Origin: Thermodesulfovibrionales bacterium
Lineage (GTDB): Bacteria; Nitrospirota; Thermodesulfovibrionia; Thermodesulfovibrionales; Dissulfurispiraceae
Length of the DNA: 23,250 nucleotides
NCBI GenBank assembly: GCA_021129835.1
Contig: JAJOKM010000082.1
Coordinates: forward strand, 1 to 23,250
Direction: 5' to 3'
The position numbers and the translations under genes were made by a program. Shown one piece after another: positions 1 through 8,465 of the stretch. Below the pieces are notes generated by a model, which was not told where the DNA came from, ran no database searches, and saw only the letters and a list, made by a program, of their open reading frames with translations. Each line of letters starts with the position of its first letter. The stretch's first letter is position 1.

Positions 1-145
1 TCCCCTGTTGGAAGGAGGCACTGAACTATTACCAAAAATCACAAAAATTTGTCTTTACAAATGAGTCCACCTTATGCTACGTTATACTGTTTTATTTGAG
101 GAAAAAGGGGGCAAAGACGTTGACAATCTATGGAAACGGAGATTA

Positions 146-2299
146 TTAAATTCCGAATATTATCTCTTTGTCCTCCATATCTACTTTGTCAAGCCTTACT
201 CTCACCTCATTGCCGATGGTGAACCTCTTTTTTTTGTGAGTTCCGTAAAGACTCATGGTTTCTTCGTTATAACGATAGAAATCATCACTCATAAATGATA
301 CATGCAGAAAGCCATCCACATAATAATCACTTAATCTCACCTTTAGTCCATAGGGTGTCACAGAGACGACTCTTCCAGCAAATTCCTCGCCAACCTTGTC
401 TTTCATAAACCACGCCATCATGGCAGACAAGACTACTCCTTCAGCCTCACACTCTCGCCTTTCCATGGCAGATGAATGAAATGCAATGCCAGGCAAAACA
501 GACTCCAGCTCCGTGATCCTCTTAGCACTAAGGGTCTTTTTTGCAATAACCTCCCTTAATATCCGGTGAACAACAAGGTCAGGATATCTCCTTATGGGTG
601 AAGTAAAATGGGTATAAGACTCTGAGGCCAATCCAAAATGCCCAACATTGAGGTGGGAATATCTTGCGCGCTTCAGGCTCCTCAGTATCATATGATTCAT
701 TATCTCCTCCCCTAAGGAACCTCTAACCTGTCTCAGAAGGAGATGGAAATCCTCAGGTTTTATGACCCTCCTGCCTTTAACGCCTTTAAGAGTAGGGGTG
801 ACTTTGATAATTTTCATCATCTCTTCAAGTTTCCTGGGATCAGGTTTCTCATGAACCCTGTATAGGCACGGCAGGCCAATATCTTCAAGATGCTCAGCAA
901 CCGCCTCGTTAGCCGCAATCATAAACTCCTCTATCATCATCTGGGCAAAATTTCTCTCTGCCCTGATTATATTCTCTGGGCTCCCTTTAGTATCGAGGAG
1001 CACATCTGGCTCTGAGAGGTCAAAGTCAAGACTGCCCCTTTTGAGCCTGCGGTCTTTTAGGATGTTGCACAATCCAGCCATTAATTCAAATTCTGGCAGT
1101 AGATAGCTATATTTTTCTCTCGTCTTTACTGCTTTATCAATCAAGATCTCCTTTACCGCGGTGTATGTCATCCTCTCATCACTCATGATAAGACTGGGGT
1201 AGAATCGTCTGTCAATGCCCTCGCCGTGCCTGTCAAAATCCATCTCTATAGTAAAGGCGAGCCTGTCGGCCTTTGGTTTCAGGCTGCAGAGATCTTCGGA
1301 AAGCCCTTTTGGGAGCATTGGAATAACTCGGTCGGGGAAATAAATACTTGTTCCCCTTTTTTTCGCCTCCGCATCCAGCAGAGAACCCCATTTTATATAG
1401 AATCCTACATCAGCAATATGGACATATAACTTGTACCCCTCTTCTGTTGCCTGGATAGATACCGCATCTTCAAAATCCCTTGCCGCTTCGCCATCAATAG
1501 TCACTGTCGGAAGACCTCGCAGATCCTTTCTTTTTTGCCCCTTGTCTTTCACCTCTTCTGCATAAAGTCTTTTTGCCTCTTCAAGGACACTCGAAGGAAA
1601 TTTCCTCGGAAGATTGAGTTCATCGATGACTCTCTCTACTTCGTCTTTTGGGGTTTCAGGCTTGCTTAAGATCTTAACTATTCTGCCTGTTGGCGGCCTT
1701 TTGTCTGTTGGGTAGCTTACTATTTCAGCAATAACAATATCTCTATCCTCTGCCCTGCCCTTGTCTTGTGGTGCGATGTGAAGGTCAAAGGGCATAGACC
1801 TGTTTTTGGGTCTGACATAAAATCCAGTTCTGCTCCCATCAAGAACTCCGACTAAACGAGTCTGCACCCTCTCCAGTATTCTGATTATCCTCCCTTCTCG
1901 GCGATGAAAGTTTTCGATCCTCACTATTACTCTGTCATTATTCATTGCCCCAAATGTCGCCCTTGCAGGAACGAATATATCCCTTTCACCAGGCCTCTCG
2001 AGTATCACAAATCCGTAGCCATCTCGGTGTGCCTCGAAATGTCCTGTTGCAAGACTCATCTCCTCGGCAGGTCCATAGAGTCTATTCCTTGTTCTGACAA
2101 CGACACCGTCGTTGATCATCTCTTTAAGGAGTCTTTTTAGCTCGTGTTTTTCTGAGGAAGCAAGATTTAATCTGGAGGTAATATCACGAAGGCTGATGGG
2201 ACTGGTTGTTTTTTCTCTGAAAAATGATGTTAAGGAATCCTTTGTGAGCATCTGTTTAGTTTCGGTTCTTTGCCGCCTTGGGCGAGTAAATTCAGCCAT
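146..2299 (-). CDS. rnr: Ribonuclease R (RNB-family 3'-5' exoribonuclease)
   Basis: This 717-residue protein is of usual RNase R length. It degrades structured RNA processively from the 3' end in the cytoplasm. A winged-helix-like N-terminus (about 17-75) is followed by cold-shock/OB domains (about 85-210), the RNB catalytic domain (about 250-600) with a HFTSPIRRYPDL block near its end, and a C-terminal S1 domain (about 635-717). The metal-binding motif reads TIDGEAARDFEDAV. Its acidic residues D269, D275, E277 and D278 have the spacing of E. coli RNase II D201/D207/D209/D210, but the third is Glu instead of the usual Asp. The gene is last in the minus-strand series, 131 bp after hppA, and is probably a housekeeping neighbour rather than part of sulfur metabolism. 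The ribosome site is weak (GGCGG about 10 nt upstream). An internal Met at residue 17 has no better site, so the upstream ATG is kept. Identification is secure. Confidence 0.95.
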   Translation of the reverse strand: MAEFTRPRRQRTETKQMLTKDSLTSFFREKTTSPISLRDITSRLNLASSEKHELKRLLKEMINDGVVVRTRNRLYGPAEEMSLATGHFEAHRDGYGFVILERPGERDIFVPARATFGAMNNDRVIVRIENFHRREGRIIRILERVQTRLVGVLDGSRTGFYVRPKNRSMPFDLHIAPQDKGRAEDRDIVIAEIVSYPTDKRPPTGRIVKILSKPETPKDEVERVIDELNLPRKFPSSVLEEAKRLYAEEVKDKGQKRKDLRGLPTVTIDGEAARDFEDAVSIQATEEGYKLYVHIADVGFYIKWGSLLDAEAKKRGTSIYFPDRVIPMLPKGLSEDLCSLKPKADRLAFTIEMDFDRHGEGIDRRFYPSLIMSDERMTYTAVKEILIDKAVKTREKYSYLLPEFELMAGLCNILKDRRLKRGSLDFDLSEPDVLLDTKGSPENIIRAERNFAQMMIEEFMIAANEAVAEHLEDIGLPCLYRVHEKPDPRKLEEMMKIIKVTPTLKGVKGRRVIKPEDFHLLLRQVRGSLGEEIMNHMILRSLKRARYSHLNVGHFGLASESYTHFTSPIRRYPDLVVHRILREVIAKKTLSAKRITELESVLPGIAFHSSAMERRECEAEGVVLSAMMAWFMKDKVGEEFAGRVVSVTPYGLKVRLSDYYVDGFLHVSFMSDDFYRYNEETMSLYGTHKKKRFTIGNEVRVRLDKVDMEDKEIIFGI

Positions 2300-2340
2300 G
2301 TCATACTTTCCGCCCTGAAATCAAAAGTTCTTTCGTAATA

Positions 2341-2400
2341 GTACACCCCCACCCTAACCCTCCCCCATCAAGGGGGAGGGAATGTTGTGCTGCCCACTTA
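2341..2400. repeat. Family B GC-rich hairpin repeat, copy 1
   Basis: The rnr-hppA spacer holds a perfect 9-bp inverted repeat, CCCTCCCCC (2358-2366) and GGGGGAGGG (2372-2380), with loop ATCAA. On the opposite strand it is preceded by TAAGTGGGCA (complement of 2391-2400). The same TAAGTGGGCA plus CCCTCCC/TTGATG/GGGAGGG arrangement occurs near 23148-23190 in the other orientation. There is no T-tract, so it is not a classical intrinsic terminator. Confidence 0.7.
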
Positions 2401-2430
2401 AAACAGCGAGGAACCATATTTATGCTGGCG

Positions 2431-4548
2431 CTATGCTACTAATGAAGGAACTAAACCGGGATATGTTTTCGCTAATAAAGGAACTATCAGGAGCGCTACG
2501 ACATTGATAACCTTAATTAGGGGATTCATTGCTGGCCCCGCAGTATCCTTATATGGGTCACCAACAGTGTCGCCTGTAACAGCGGCCTTGTGGGTCTCGC
2601 TCCCTTTGCCTCCATGAGCACCATCTTCAACAAGCTTCTTTGCATTATCCCACGCACCACCACCGCTAGTCATCGAGATCGCTAAGTACAGCCCTGTGAT
2701 TATGACCCCTATCAACATGGCTCCAAGCGCCACCGGGCCAAGGATGAAACCTACAGTAACCGGTGCAATTATGGTAAGCGATGCCGGGACGATCATCTCC
2801 CTGATAGCACTCTTGGTGACGATATCCACGCATGTGCCGTATTGCGGTTTAGCCGTTCCTTCCATGATACCTAGGATTTCTCTGAACTGCCGCCTGACCT
2901 CATCTACCACGCTTCCTGCTGCCTTGCCTACTGCCATCATTAGCTTGGAGCCAAAGTAAAATGGTATGCCTCCGCCAATAAGCAGGCCTACTATGACGAA
3001 TGGATCTGCAAGCATAAAGACAAGTTCTATCTCGAGCGGGCCAAACGCCATCGTATATTTAGCAAACAAGACCAGAGCGCAAAGCGCTGCCGAACCTATA
3101 GCATACCCCTTTGTTACTGCCTTGGTCGTGTTCCCTACAGAATCTAAGGGATCCAGGATTTCACTGCGATACTTTTTATCCATCTCTGCCATCTCGGCAA
3201 TACCGGCGGCATTATCTGTAATCGGACCATAAGAGTCAATAGCGACCACGACGCCCGTCATCGAGAGCATAGCGGCAGCAGCTAAGCCTATGGCATAAAG
3301 GCCAATACCTGGGTGCACTATGCCGCCGCCAAGGAGAAATGACCCTACGATAGCCGACACAATAACTATTGCAGGCATAGCAGTTGCCCTCATGCCGACC
3401 GCAAGTCCCGCTATAACATTAGTGCCATGTCCGGTTGTGCTGGCGGCTGCAATCGTCTTTACAGGACCCCAGTCCTTAGCTGTAAAGTACTCGGTAATCA
3501 CCACAATAAGCCCTGTAACCACTAGCCCAATGCAGGCTATTAAAAGCACTATTAACGGACTTCCACCAAATGCTACGGCGCAGAATGTATCTGGCTCGAT
3601 CACGCCGATAACAAGAACTGCAGCACCGAAGAAACCGATTGCCGCCAATATACCCGATGCAGCCAATCCCTTATAAAGGGCGCCCATAATATACTGCTTC
3701 TTATCTAAATACACAAAGAATGTCCCCAGGATAGAGGCGACAATGGAGATTCCCCCTAAAAACAGCGGAAAGAATGCCCATACACTCTCGTAGCCAAAGA
3801 CCGCCATGGCGATCAGCATAGTGGCCACCAATGTTACGATATAAGTCTCATAAAGGTCGGCAGCCATGCCGGCGCAATCTCCTACATTATCTCCGACCTG
3901 ATCCGCTATAACCGCTGGGTTTCTCGGGTCATCTTCAGGTATGCCCTTCTCTGCCTTTCCTACAAGGTCGGCGCCAACATCAGCAGCCTTCGTATAGATA
4001 CCGCCGCCGATACGGGCAAAGACGGCCACCAAGGCACAACCAAAGCAGAGACCAATCAGGGCAAAAAACGCCTCCTCCGCGCTTCCAGTGATAGCATAAA
4101 CAACCTTATAATAGGCCGCTATGCTCAAGAGGGCAAGTCCCACCACCATAAGACCTGCCACAGAACCACCGCGAAAAGCCATCGCGAGGGCATGCTTTAA
4201 ACTGACATGCGCAGCCTGCGTTACCTTGACATTGGCCCTTACGGAGACCATCATCCCTACATACCCCGCTGTTGCAGAACCTACTGCCCCGAATAAGAAC
4301 CCAAATGCAGCCGGCCATCCCAGAAGAATCCATACCAATCCAAATATGACGACACCTACAACCGAAAACGTCGTATATTCGCGCTTTAAGAAGGCATCGG
4401 CACCCTCTTTTATAGCAGCAGCAATTTCCTGCATACGTGGAGACCCCGCGGGTTGCTTATTAACCCAAAATGAAACGGAGATACCGTAGATTAGCCCTAG
4501 CACACCACAAATAATAGCAAATACTAAAATAGTAGGAATAACTTCCAT
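2431..4548 (-). CDS. hppA: K+-independent H+-translocating membrane pyrophosphatase
   Basis: This 705-residue, many-helix inner-membrane protein hydrolyses PPi and couples this to cation export. The catalytic signature DVGADLVGKAEKGIPEDDPRNP starts at D190 and is followed by DQVGDNVGDCAGMAADL. The C-terminal block GAWDNAKKLVEDG...TGDTVGDPYKDTAGPA is also intact. The K+-sensitivity motif reads GNTTKAVTKG with Lys476 and Thr479. In this family Lys and Thr at these positions mark K+-independent, proton-pumping enzymes, while Ala marks the K+-dependent types that include the Na+ pumps. It follows qmoC after a 342-bp spacer. Because Sat releases PPi, a PPi-driven pump at the end of the sulfate-reduction locus fits recovery of energy from activation. 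The start has a GAGGGG site about 6 nt upstream. Confidence 0.96.
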   Translation of the reverse strand: MEVIPTILVFAIICGVLGLIYGISVSFWVNKQPAGSPRMQEIAAAIKEGADAFLKREYTTFSVVGVVIFGLVWILLGWPAAFGFLFGAVGSATAGYVGMMVSVRANVKVTQAAHVSLKHALAMAFRGGSVAGLMVVGLALLSIAAYYKVVYAITGSAEEAFFALIGLCFGCALVAVFARIGGGIYTKAADVGADLVGKAEKGIPEDDPRNPAVIADQVGDNVGDCAGMAADLYETYIVTLVATMLIAMAVFGYESVWAFFPLFLGGISIVASILGTFFVYLDKKQYIMGALYKGLAASGILAAIGFFGAAVLVIGVIEPDTFCAVAFGGSPLIVLLIACIGLVVTGLIVVITEYFTAKDWGPVKTIAAASTTGHGTNVIAGLAVGMRATAMPAIVIVSAIVGSFLLGGGIVHPGIGLYAIGLAAAAMLSMTGVVVAIDSYGPITDNAAGIAEMAEMDKKYRSEILDPLDSVGNTTKAVTKGYAIGSAALCALVLFAKYTMAFGPLEIELVFMLADPFVIVGLLIGGGIPFYFGSKLMMAVGKAAGSVVDEVRRQFREILGIMEGTAKPQYGTCVDIVTKSAIREMIVPASLTIIAPVTVGFILGPVALGAMLIGVIITGLYLAISMTSGGGAWDNAKKLVEDGAHGGKGSETHKAAVTGDTVGDPYKDTAGPAMNPLIKVINVVALLIVPLLAKTYPGLVPSLVA

Positions 4549-4890
4549 TATTCACCCCTCTTTATTATATTGTTTTTCTTTATGAAGGCTCTACCAGCCT
4601 GCCATTACACTTCCCTACTTCGCTTTTTCCTTTGAAAATACTTTTTTGTTATTGCTCTTCACTTGTCATTGCGAACGCAGTGAAGCAATCCTGGCGGGAT
4701 TGCCACGCCCTTCGGGCTCGCAATGACATTTTCATGCCCTTTTGTGTGCTGAACGCACATGTAGGTTTAATTTCATATTTAGACATAAAAATTCATTGAT
4801 AAAGGAAACTCCGAACTCTTAATTAGTCGCTTACATCTTAGGTATGCCTCACCTCCTTAACAATACAGAATTTTATCTAAACTGCCTGTG
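4549..4890. other. Gene-free spacer between qmoC and hppA
   Basis: This 342-bp spacer contains family A repeat copy 1 (4631-4768). Nearest the qmoC end there is a strong Shine-Dalgarno-like AAGGAGG (minus strand, 4854-4860) with no usable reading frame after it: the next in-range ATG is followed immediately by TAA. No clear terminator or sigma-70 promoter is visible, so whether hppA is read from the qmo transcript or from its own promoter cannot be decided here. Confidence 0.6.
4631..4768. repeat. Family A palindromic repeat, copy 1
   Basis: The element is bounded by the arms GTCATTGCGA (4665-4674) and TCGCAATGAC (4718-4727). Inside are a 7-bp hairpin GCAATCC/GGATTGC and a small GCCC-TTC-GGGC hairpin, so it could fold as a cloverleaf. 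AT-rich flanks (AAATAC.TTTTTTGTTATTG on the left, CATTTTCATGCCCTTTTGTGTG on the right) are shared with copies 2 and 3, showing that the unit is longer than the palindrome. All three copies have the same orientation in the window. No transposase is encoded nearby. It resembles REP/MITE-type non-autonomous elements. Confidence 0.85.
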
Positions 4891-6048
4891 CTATTTATCT
4901 GCCTGAGCTGCCAGAGGTATTTTCCTCAGGGTATGCGATTCAAATACCATAGCAGCTGTCCTGTAAACCATATGCGCAAACTTAGAAAATGGCGCATATG
5001 CAAAGAGGTAGAAGATAAATACGAGATGGAGAAAATATGACGTATACGCCGATACTCCCATATCCGCCAATCTGAACACCTGGGCAGCCATCCCTGTTAC
5101 TCCCGTAACAGCTAATATCACAATAAAAAACCAGTCAAAATAACTACCAATGCCAGCCTTGCTTTTGTCTTTCAGCCGATTAAATATAATCATGCCAAGT
5201 CCAACAAAAAGGGCAACAGAGCTCGCATTCGTAAGCCATTGCATAGGGTCAGACAACGGAAAAGGAGGCATCATGCCAAATCCATACTTCTTGACTGTTG
5301 CCCATGCCGTCCCTATAGCAAGCCCTATAAAACCATAAAAAGTCAAGAGATGCGATATTTTTCTCCCTCTCTCTACTCCGCATTTCTTAAATCTCTTGTG
5401 TAGTAATATCTCTTTCACAGCGCCTACGATGGAGCCAACAATGCTGCCACTGGGCGGCGACTCTACCTCTTTCCTGTTTTTGAGCAGTTCCTTCCAGTAT
5501 CGCACTACTCCGACCACAAACGAAAAGAAGGCAAACATAACAAGAGCCACGTAGATTACTATAACATATATATGGGGCATAAAATAATAAAATACTATCA
5601 CCCCCTCCTCTCCTCGTGGGATGGCAGTGAAATCCAGATTGCCGAGATGAAACAAGACGCCGAGCAGTATCAACACAGGAATGACAAGAAGAATGATTAG
5701 GTATGATGGGCTACTAACCATCTTTCCCAAAAAACCAAAGGCAGAATAGTTTTGGATAAATTGGTTCCTTATTGCCCCTATCACCTCCCCCGGCTTTGCG
5801 CCACGCGGGCAATATGCCGTGCAATCGCTGCACTGATGGCATAACCATATGTCCGGATCGCCCATAAGTCTGTTTTTCAGTCCCCATTGCGCATGGATCA
5901 TCTCTTTTCTCGGGAACGGTTTGCCGTCAGGAGATAACTTGCATACTACCGAGCAAGTTGCACACTGAAAACACTTCTTCAGAGACCCTCCACCAGATGA
6001 AATAATATTCTTTACAAAGTTTAAATCTGGCTCTATTCGCTCAGCCAT
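4891..6048 (-). CDS. qmoC: QmoC: quinone-interacting oxidoreductase, membrane subunit
   Basis: This 385-residue fusion has a cytoplasmic HdrC-like iron-sulfur domain and a membrane HdrE/NarI-like cytochrome b part. Two [4Fe-4S] motifs are visible: C26, C29, C32, C36 and C70, C73, C76, C80, the second followed by PRGAKPGE. From about residue 112 there are roughly six hydrophobic spans, with a charged cytoplasmic loop around 185-230 and several His residues able to hold heme b. In characterised Qmo complexes QmoC takes electrons from menaquinol and passes them through QmoB/QmoA towards APS reductase. It is separated from qmoB by 208 bp containing a palindromic repeat, unlike the 4-bp qmoA-qmoB junction. 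The start has a strong GGGGGAG site. Identification rests on domain order plus context. Confidence 0.94.
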   Translation of the reverse strand: MAERIEPDLNFVKNIISSGGGSLKKCFQCATCSVVCKLSPDGKPFPRKEMIHAQWGLKNRLMGDPDIWLCHQCSDCTAYCPRGAKPGEVIGAIRNQFIQNYSAFGFLGKMVSSPSYLIILLVIPVLILLGVLFHLGNLDFTAIPRGEEGVIVFYYFMPHIYVIVIYVALVMFAFFSFVVGVVRYWKELLKNRKEVESPPSGSIVGSIVGAVKEILLHKRFKKCGVERGRKISHLLTFYGFIGLAIGTAWATVKKYGFGMMPPFPLSDPMQWLTNASSVALFVGLGMIIFNRLKDKSKAGIGSYFDWFFIVILAVTGVTGMAAQVFRLADMGVSAYTSYFLHLVFIFYLFAYAPFSKFAHMVYRTAAMVFESHTLRKIPLAAQADK

Positions 6049-6110
6049 TTATCGTCTCCCCCCTTTTAAATTAGAATATTGCCTGTTAACTTCTCGCTTT
6101 TTACTTTTTT

Positions 6111-6253
6111 CTGTAAATACCTTTTTTGTTATTGTTCTTCACTTGTCATTGCGAACGAAGTGAAGCAATCTTGCCCAGCACTCAGCGCCTTGAGTGCTGG
6201 GCTCGCAATGACATTTTCATGCCCTTTTGTGTGTTGAAAGCAGATGCAGGTTT
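6111..6253. repeat. Family A palindromic repeat, copy 2, inside the qmo operon
   Basis: The outer arms GTCATTGCGA (6145-6154) and TCGCAATGAC (6203-6212) and the AT-rich flanks match copies 1 and 3. The centre is different: a perfect 12-bp stem GCCCAGCACTCA (6173-6184) / TGAGTGCTGGGC (6191-6202) with a 6-nt loop replaces the GGCGGGATTGCCACGCCCTT segment. The element ends about 4 nt from the qmoB stop codon, so it would be transcribed in a qmoB-qmoC message and form a strong hairpin. No U-tract follows on the minus strand, so a simple intrinsic terminator is unlikely. Confidence 0.85.
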
Positions 6254-6256
6254 CAT

Positions 6257-8461
6257 CTAAAACCCTTTATACGGATTGGGGCCAAATCCATCTAATTTTT
6301 CTAAAAAGTCATCTAATATCTGGGGAATTTTGTAGTAATCCGCAATTGATGTCTGTGTCATCTGAACCCTTCCAGATTCGAGCTTTAATCTGTCGAGTGT
6401 TTCAGCAACCTTTGAGAGTCTTATTTCGGCCAGGTGGCTCCCTGTTGCCATATGGCACTGGTAATCTTCGCCATGTTGACACCCCAAAAGGAGTATGCCG
6501 TCAATACCCTTTGAGAGCGCATCTGCTATCCATGCCAAGTTCACCGACCCTACACATCTTAAGGGAATTACCCTGACAAAAGGGGTATAGTTAAGGCGAT
6601 GTAACCCCGCTAGATCTATTGCTGGATAGGCATCGTTTTCGCAGGCAAAGACTATAACCCTTGGCTTTTCTTCATCTTCATCCGGAATCTCAATCTTTTT
6701 GACCATCGTCCCGATCATATCGACGGAATAGTTTTTGAATGAGATTATCCTTTCTGGACATGCGCCAAGGCAGACTGCACATCTCCTGCAGCGAGTCACA
6801 CTATAAAGTGGATTCGACTTTTCATCTTCATTAATGGCCCCAAACGGGCATTCCTCGGTGCATCTCTTGCACTGGGTGCATTTCTGCATAAAAAAGTCGG
6901 CGGAGGATGTATCTCCAGCCCTTGGGTGCACCGCCTCGCCCCGTGATGCTAATTCAATGCATTGTATCGCCTTAAGGGCTGCCCCTGTGGCGTCTTCCAT
7001 AGCGGAAGGCATATCCATTGGAGATCTTACAGGGCCAGCGGCATAAATACCTGTCCTCCTCGTTTCATAAGGGAAGCATATAAAGTTTGAGTCAGGGTAT
7101 CCTTTACTCAGGGCTGGAAGCTCTCCGCCCTGCCTGTAATCGAGGTTCAGGGTATCTGTTTCGATCATAACATATGGAATAAACGCGTCTCCCGGATTCA
7201 CCCCTGGAGGCAGTTTCTCCTCGCCTAACGCAGTTACCGGAACCGCCCCTATAGCCAAAACGACAAGGTCAACACCCACCTGGATATCTTCTCCTATAAG
7301 AGAATTTTCGACTTCTACTACGAGATTTTTATCCTCCTCTTCTGTAATGCCTTTGACATCTCCCTTTGTCAAAAATACCCCTGGGTCATTCTGAATAGCC
7401 TTATAGAAATGTTCATAGTGGCCGGGTGTCCTCATGTCTTTGTAAAATATATAGACCTTTACGCTAGGGTCTTGATTTCTGATATATTTTGCGTGTTTCA
7501 GCGACTCTACACAGCAAGTTGCTGAGCAGTAAGGCAGATGCTCTTCATCCCTCTGCCCGGCGCATTGTATAAAGGCAACACTCTTGGCAGGCTTCCCATC
7601 AGAAGGACGCATAATCTGCCCCTTTGATGCCAGTTCCTCCACCATATAGTTTGTTATTACATTTGGATATTGACCGAAGCCGAGATGAGTAATCTTTGTG
7701 GCATCGTAGGGCACAACACCAGCGCCTAAAACTATAGCTCCAGATTTAAAGCTTTCGGTCGTTCCATTCGTTCTGACGGTAACGTCGTATAGTCCGGGAG
7801 CTCCTTCTATCTTTTCAATTTTTGAGGAAGTATAAATCTTAATCCTTGAATTTTGTTGAACTTCTTTGATTAGGCCTTTAATGAGTGGTTCTTCTAAGTC
7901 TGTATAAGGTGGTTTTGTTGGCGCCTGTTTATGGAGTTTGGCCAGCCAGCCACCGAGAAGCTCATCCCTTTCTACCAGAGAGACATCGTAGCCGGCCATA
8001 GCCGCTTCGTTGGCGGCAGTAATTCCGGCAATGCCACCTCCTACCACTAAAATGCTTCTAACAATATCTTCTATCTTATGAGGTTCAGGGGCCTCCATCT
8101 TCTGCATCTTTAGAATTCCCATCCTCACATAATCCTCAGCCATCATCTGGGTATCTTCATCATCGGGTGGGTGAGACCAGATGACTCCCTCCCTCAGATT
8201 GACCCTTTCTATAAGCGGAACGTCTAAATTAAAGGTATCATAATTTACACGAGGGGAACAGGCAGCAATTATGACGGCGTTTACGCCTTCCTGATCTATA
8301 TCATTTTTAATAAACTCGATGCCTTCCTTCATGCAGAGCAATGAATTTTCCTTGACAACCGGAACCTTCATTTTTTTGGCAACCTTCCTTAGTTGATCTA
8401 TATCAAGGGCACTTCCTATCTCACAATCTGTGCAGATATAAACTCCAATCTTCTTCTCCAT
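6257..8461 (-). CDS. qmoB: QmoB: quinone-interacting oxidoreductase, HdrA/MvhD-like flavoprotein
   Basis: This is a 734-residue cytoplasmic subunit. The N-terminal region (1-130) holds scattered Cys residues. An FAD Rossmann motif GGGIAG follows at 141-146, with HdrA-like features such as CAGQRDE and YCSATCC (300-317). Two ferredoxin-type [4Fe-4S] motifs follow (C528, C531, C534, C538 and C558, C561, C564, C568). The C-terminal domain (601-734) resembles MvhD/FlpD, the delta subunit of methyl-viologen-reducing hydrogenase, with C607, C636, C661 and C669. This layout is diagnostic of QmoB. It is expected to relay electrons between QmoC, QmoA and AprAB. Its Shine-Dalgarno AGGAGG lies within the last codons of qmoA, so translation is probably coupled. 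It ends with TAG next to repeat copy 2. Confidence 0.96.
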   Translation of the reverse strand: MEKKIGVYICTDCEIGSALDIDQLRKVAKKMKVPVVKENSLLCMKEGIEFIKNDIDQEGVNAVIIAACSPRVNYDTFNLDVPLIERVNLREGVIWSHPPDDEDTQMMAEDYVRMGILKMQKMEAPEPHKIEDIVRSILVVGGGIAGITAANEAAMAGYDVSLVERDELLGGWLAKLHKQAPTKPPYTDLEEPLIKGLIKEVQQNSRIKIYTSSKIEKIEGAPGLYDVTVRTNGTTESFKSGAIVLGAGVVPYDATKITHLGFGQYPNVITNYMVEELASKGQIMRPSDGKPAKSVAFIQCAGQRDEEHLPYCSATCCVESLKHAKYIRNQDPSVKVYIFYKDMRTPGHYEHFYKAIQNDPGVFLTKGDVKGITEEEDKNLVVEVENSLIGEDIQVGVDLVVLAIGAVPVTALGEEKLPPGVNPGDAFIPYVMIETDTLNLDYRQGGELPALSKGYPDSNFICFPYETRRTGIYAAGPVRSPMDMPSAMEDATGAALKAIQCIELASRGEAVHPRAGDTSSADFFMQKCTQCKRCTEECPFGAINEDEKSNPLYSVTRCRRCAVCLGACPERIISFKNYSVDMIGTMVKKIEIPDEDEEKPRVIVFACENDAYPAIDLAGLHRLNYTPFVRVIPLRCVGSVNLAWIADALSKGIDGILLLGCQHGEDYQCHMATGSHLAEIRLSKVAETLDRLKLESGRVQMTQTSIADYYKIPQILDDFLEKLDGFGPNPYKGF

Positions 8462-8465
8462 ATCC

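Noticed and set aside
47..62. Hairpin ATTTGT/ACAAAT followed on the minus strand by a T-rich run, as a terminator of rnr
   Set aside because: The stem is only 6 bp and almost all A-T, and it lies about 85 bp after the stop codon; too weak to call.
74..298. 74-codon plus-strand frame at the left edge
   Set aside because: It overlaps the 3' end of rnr in antisense, lacks a ribosome site and has no recognisable domain.
2696..4489. Several long plus-strand frames opposite hppA, rich in Pro, Ala and Thr
   Set aside because: They are antisense shadows of a strongly conserved membrane-protein gene, with no ribosome sites or domains.
4649..4786. Minus-strand 45-codon frame beginning MSKYEIKP and running through repeat copy 1 (MSLRARRAWQ...)
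   Set aside because: Nearly all of it is read from the family A palindrome, and no ribosome site precedes its ATG. Such peptides are typical false genes created by these repeats.
4631..6253. CRISPR array formed by the repeated palindromes
   Set aside because: Copies are about 1.5 kb or more apart with genes between them, far from the regular short spacing of a CRISPR array, and no cas gene is present.
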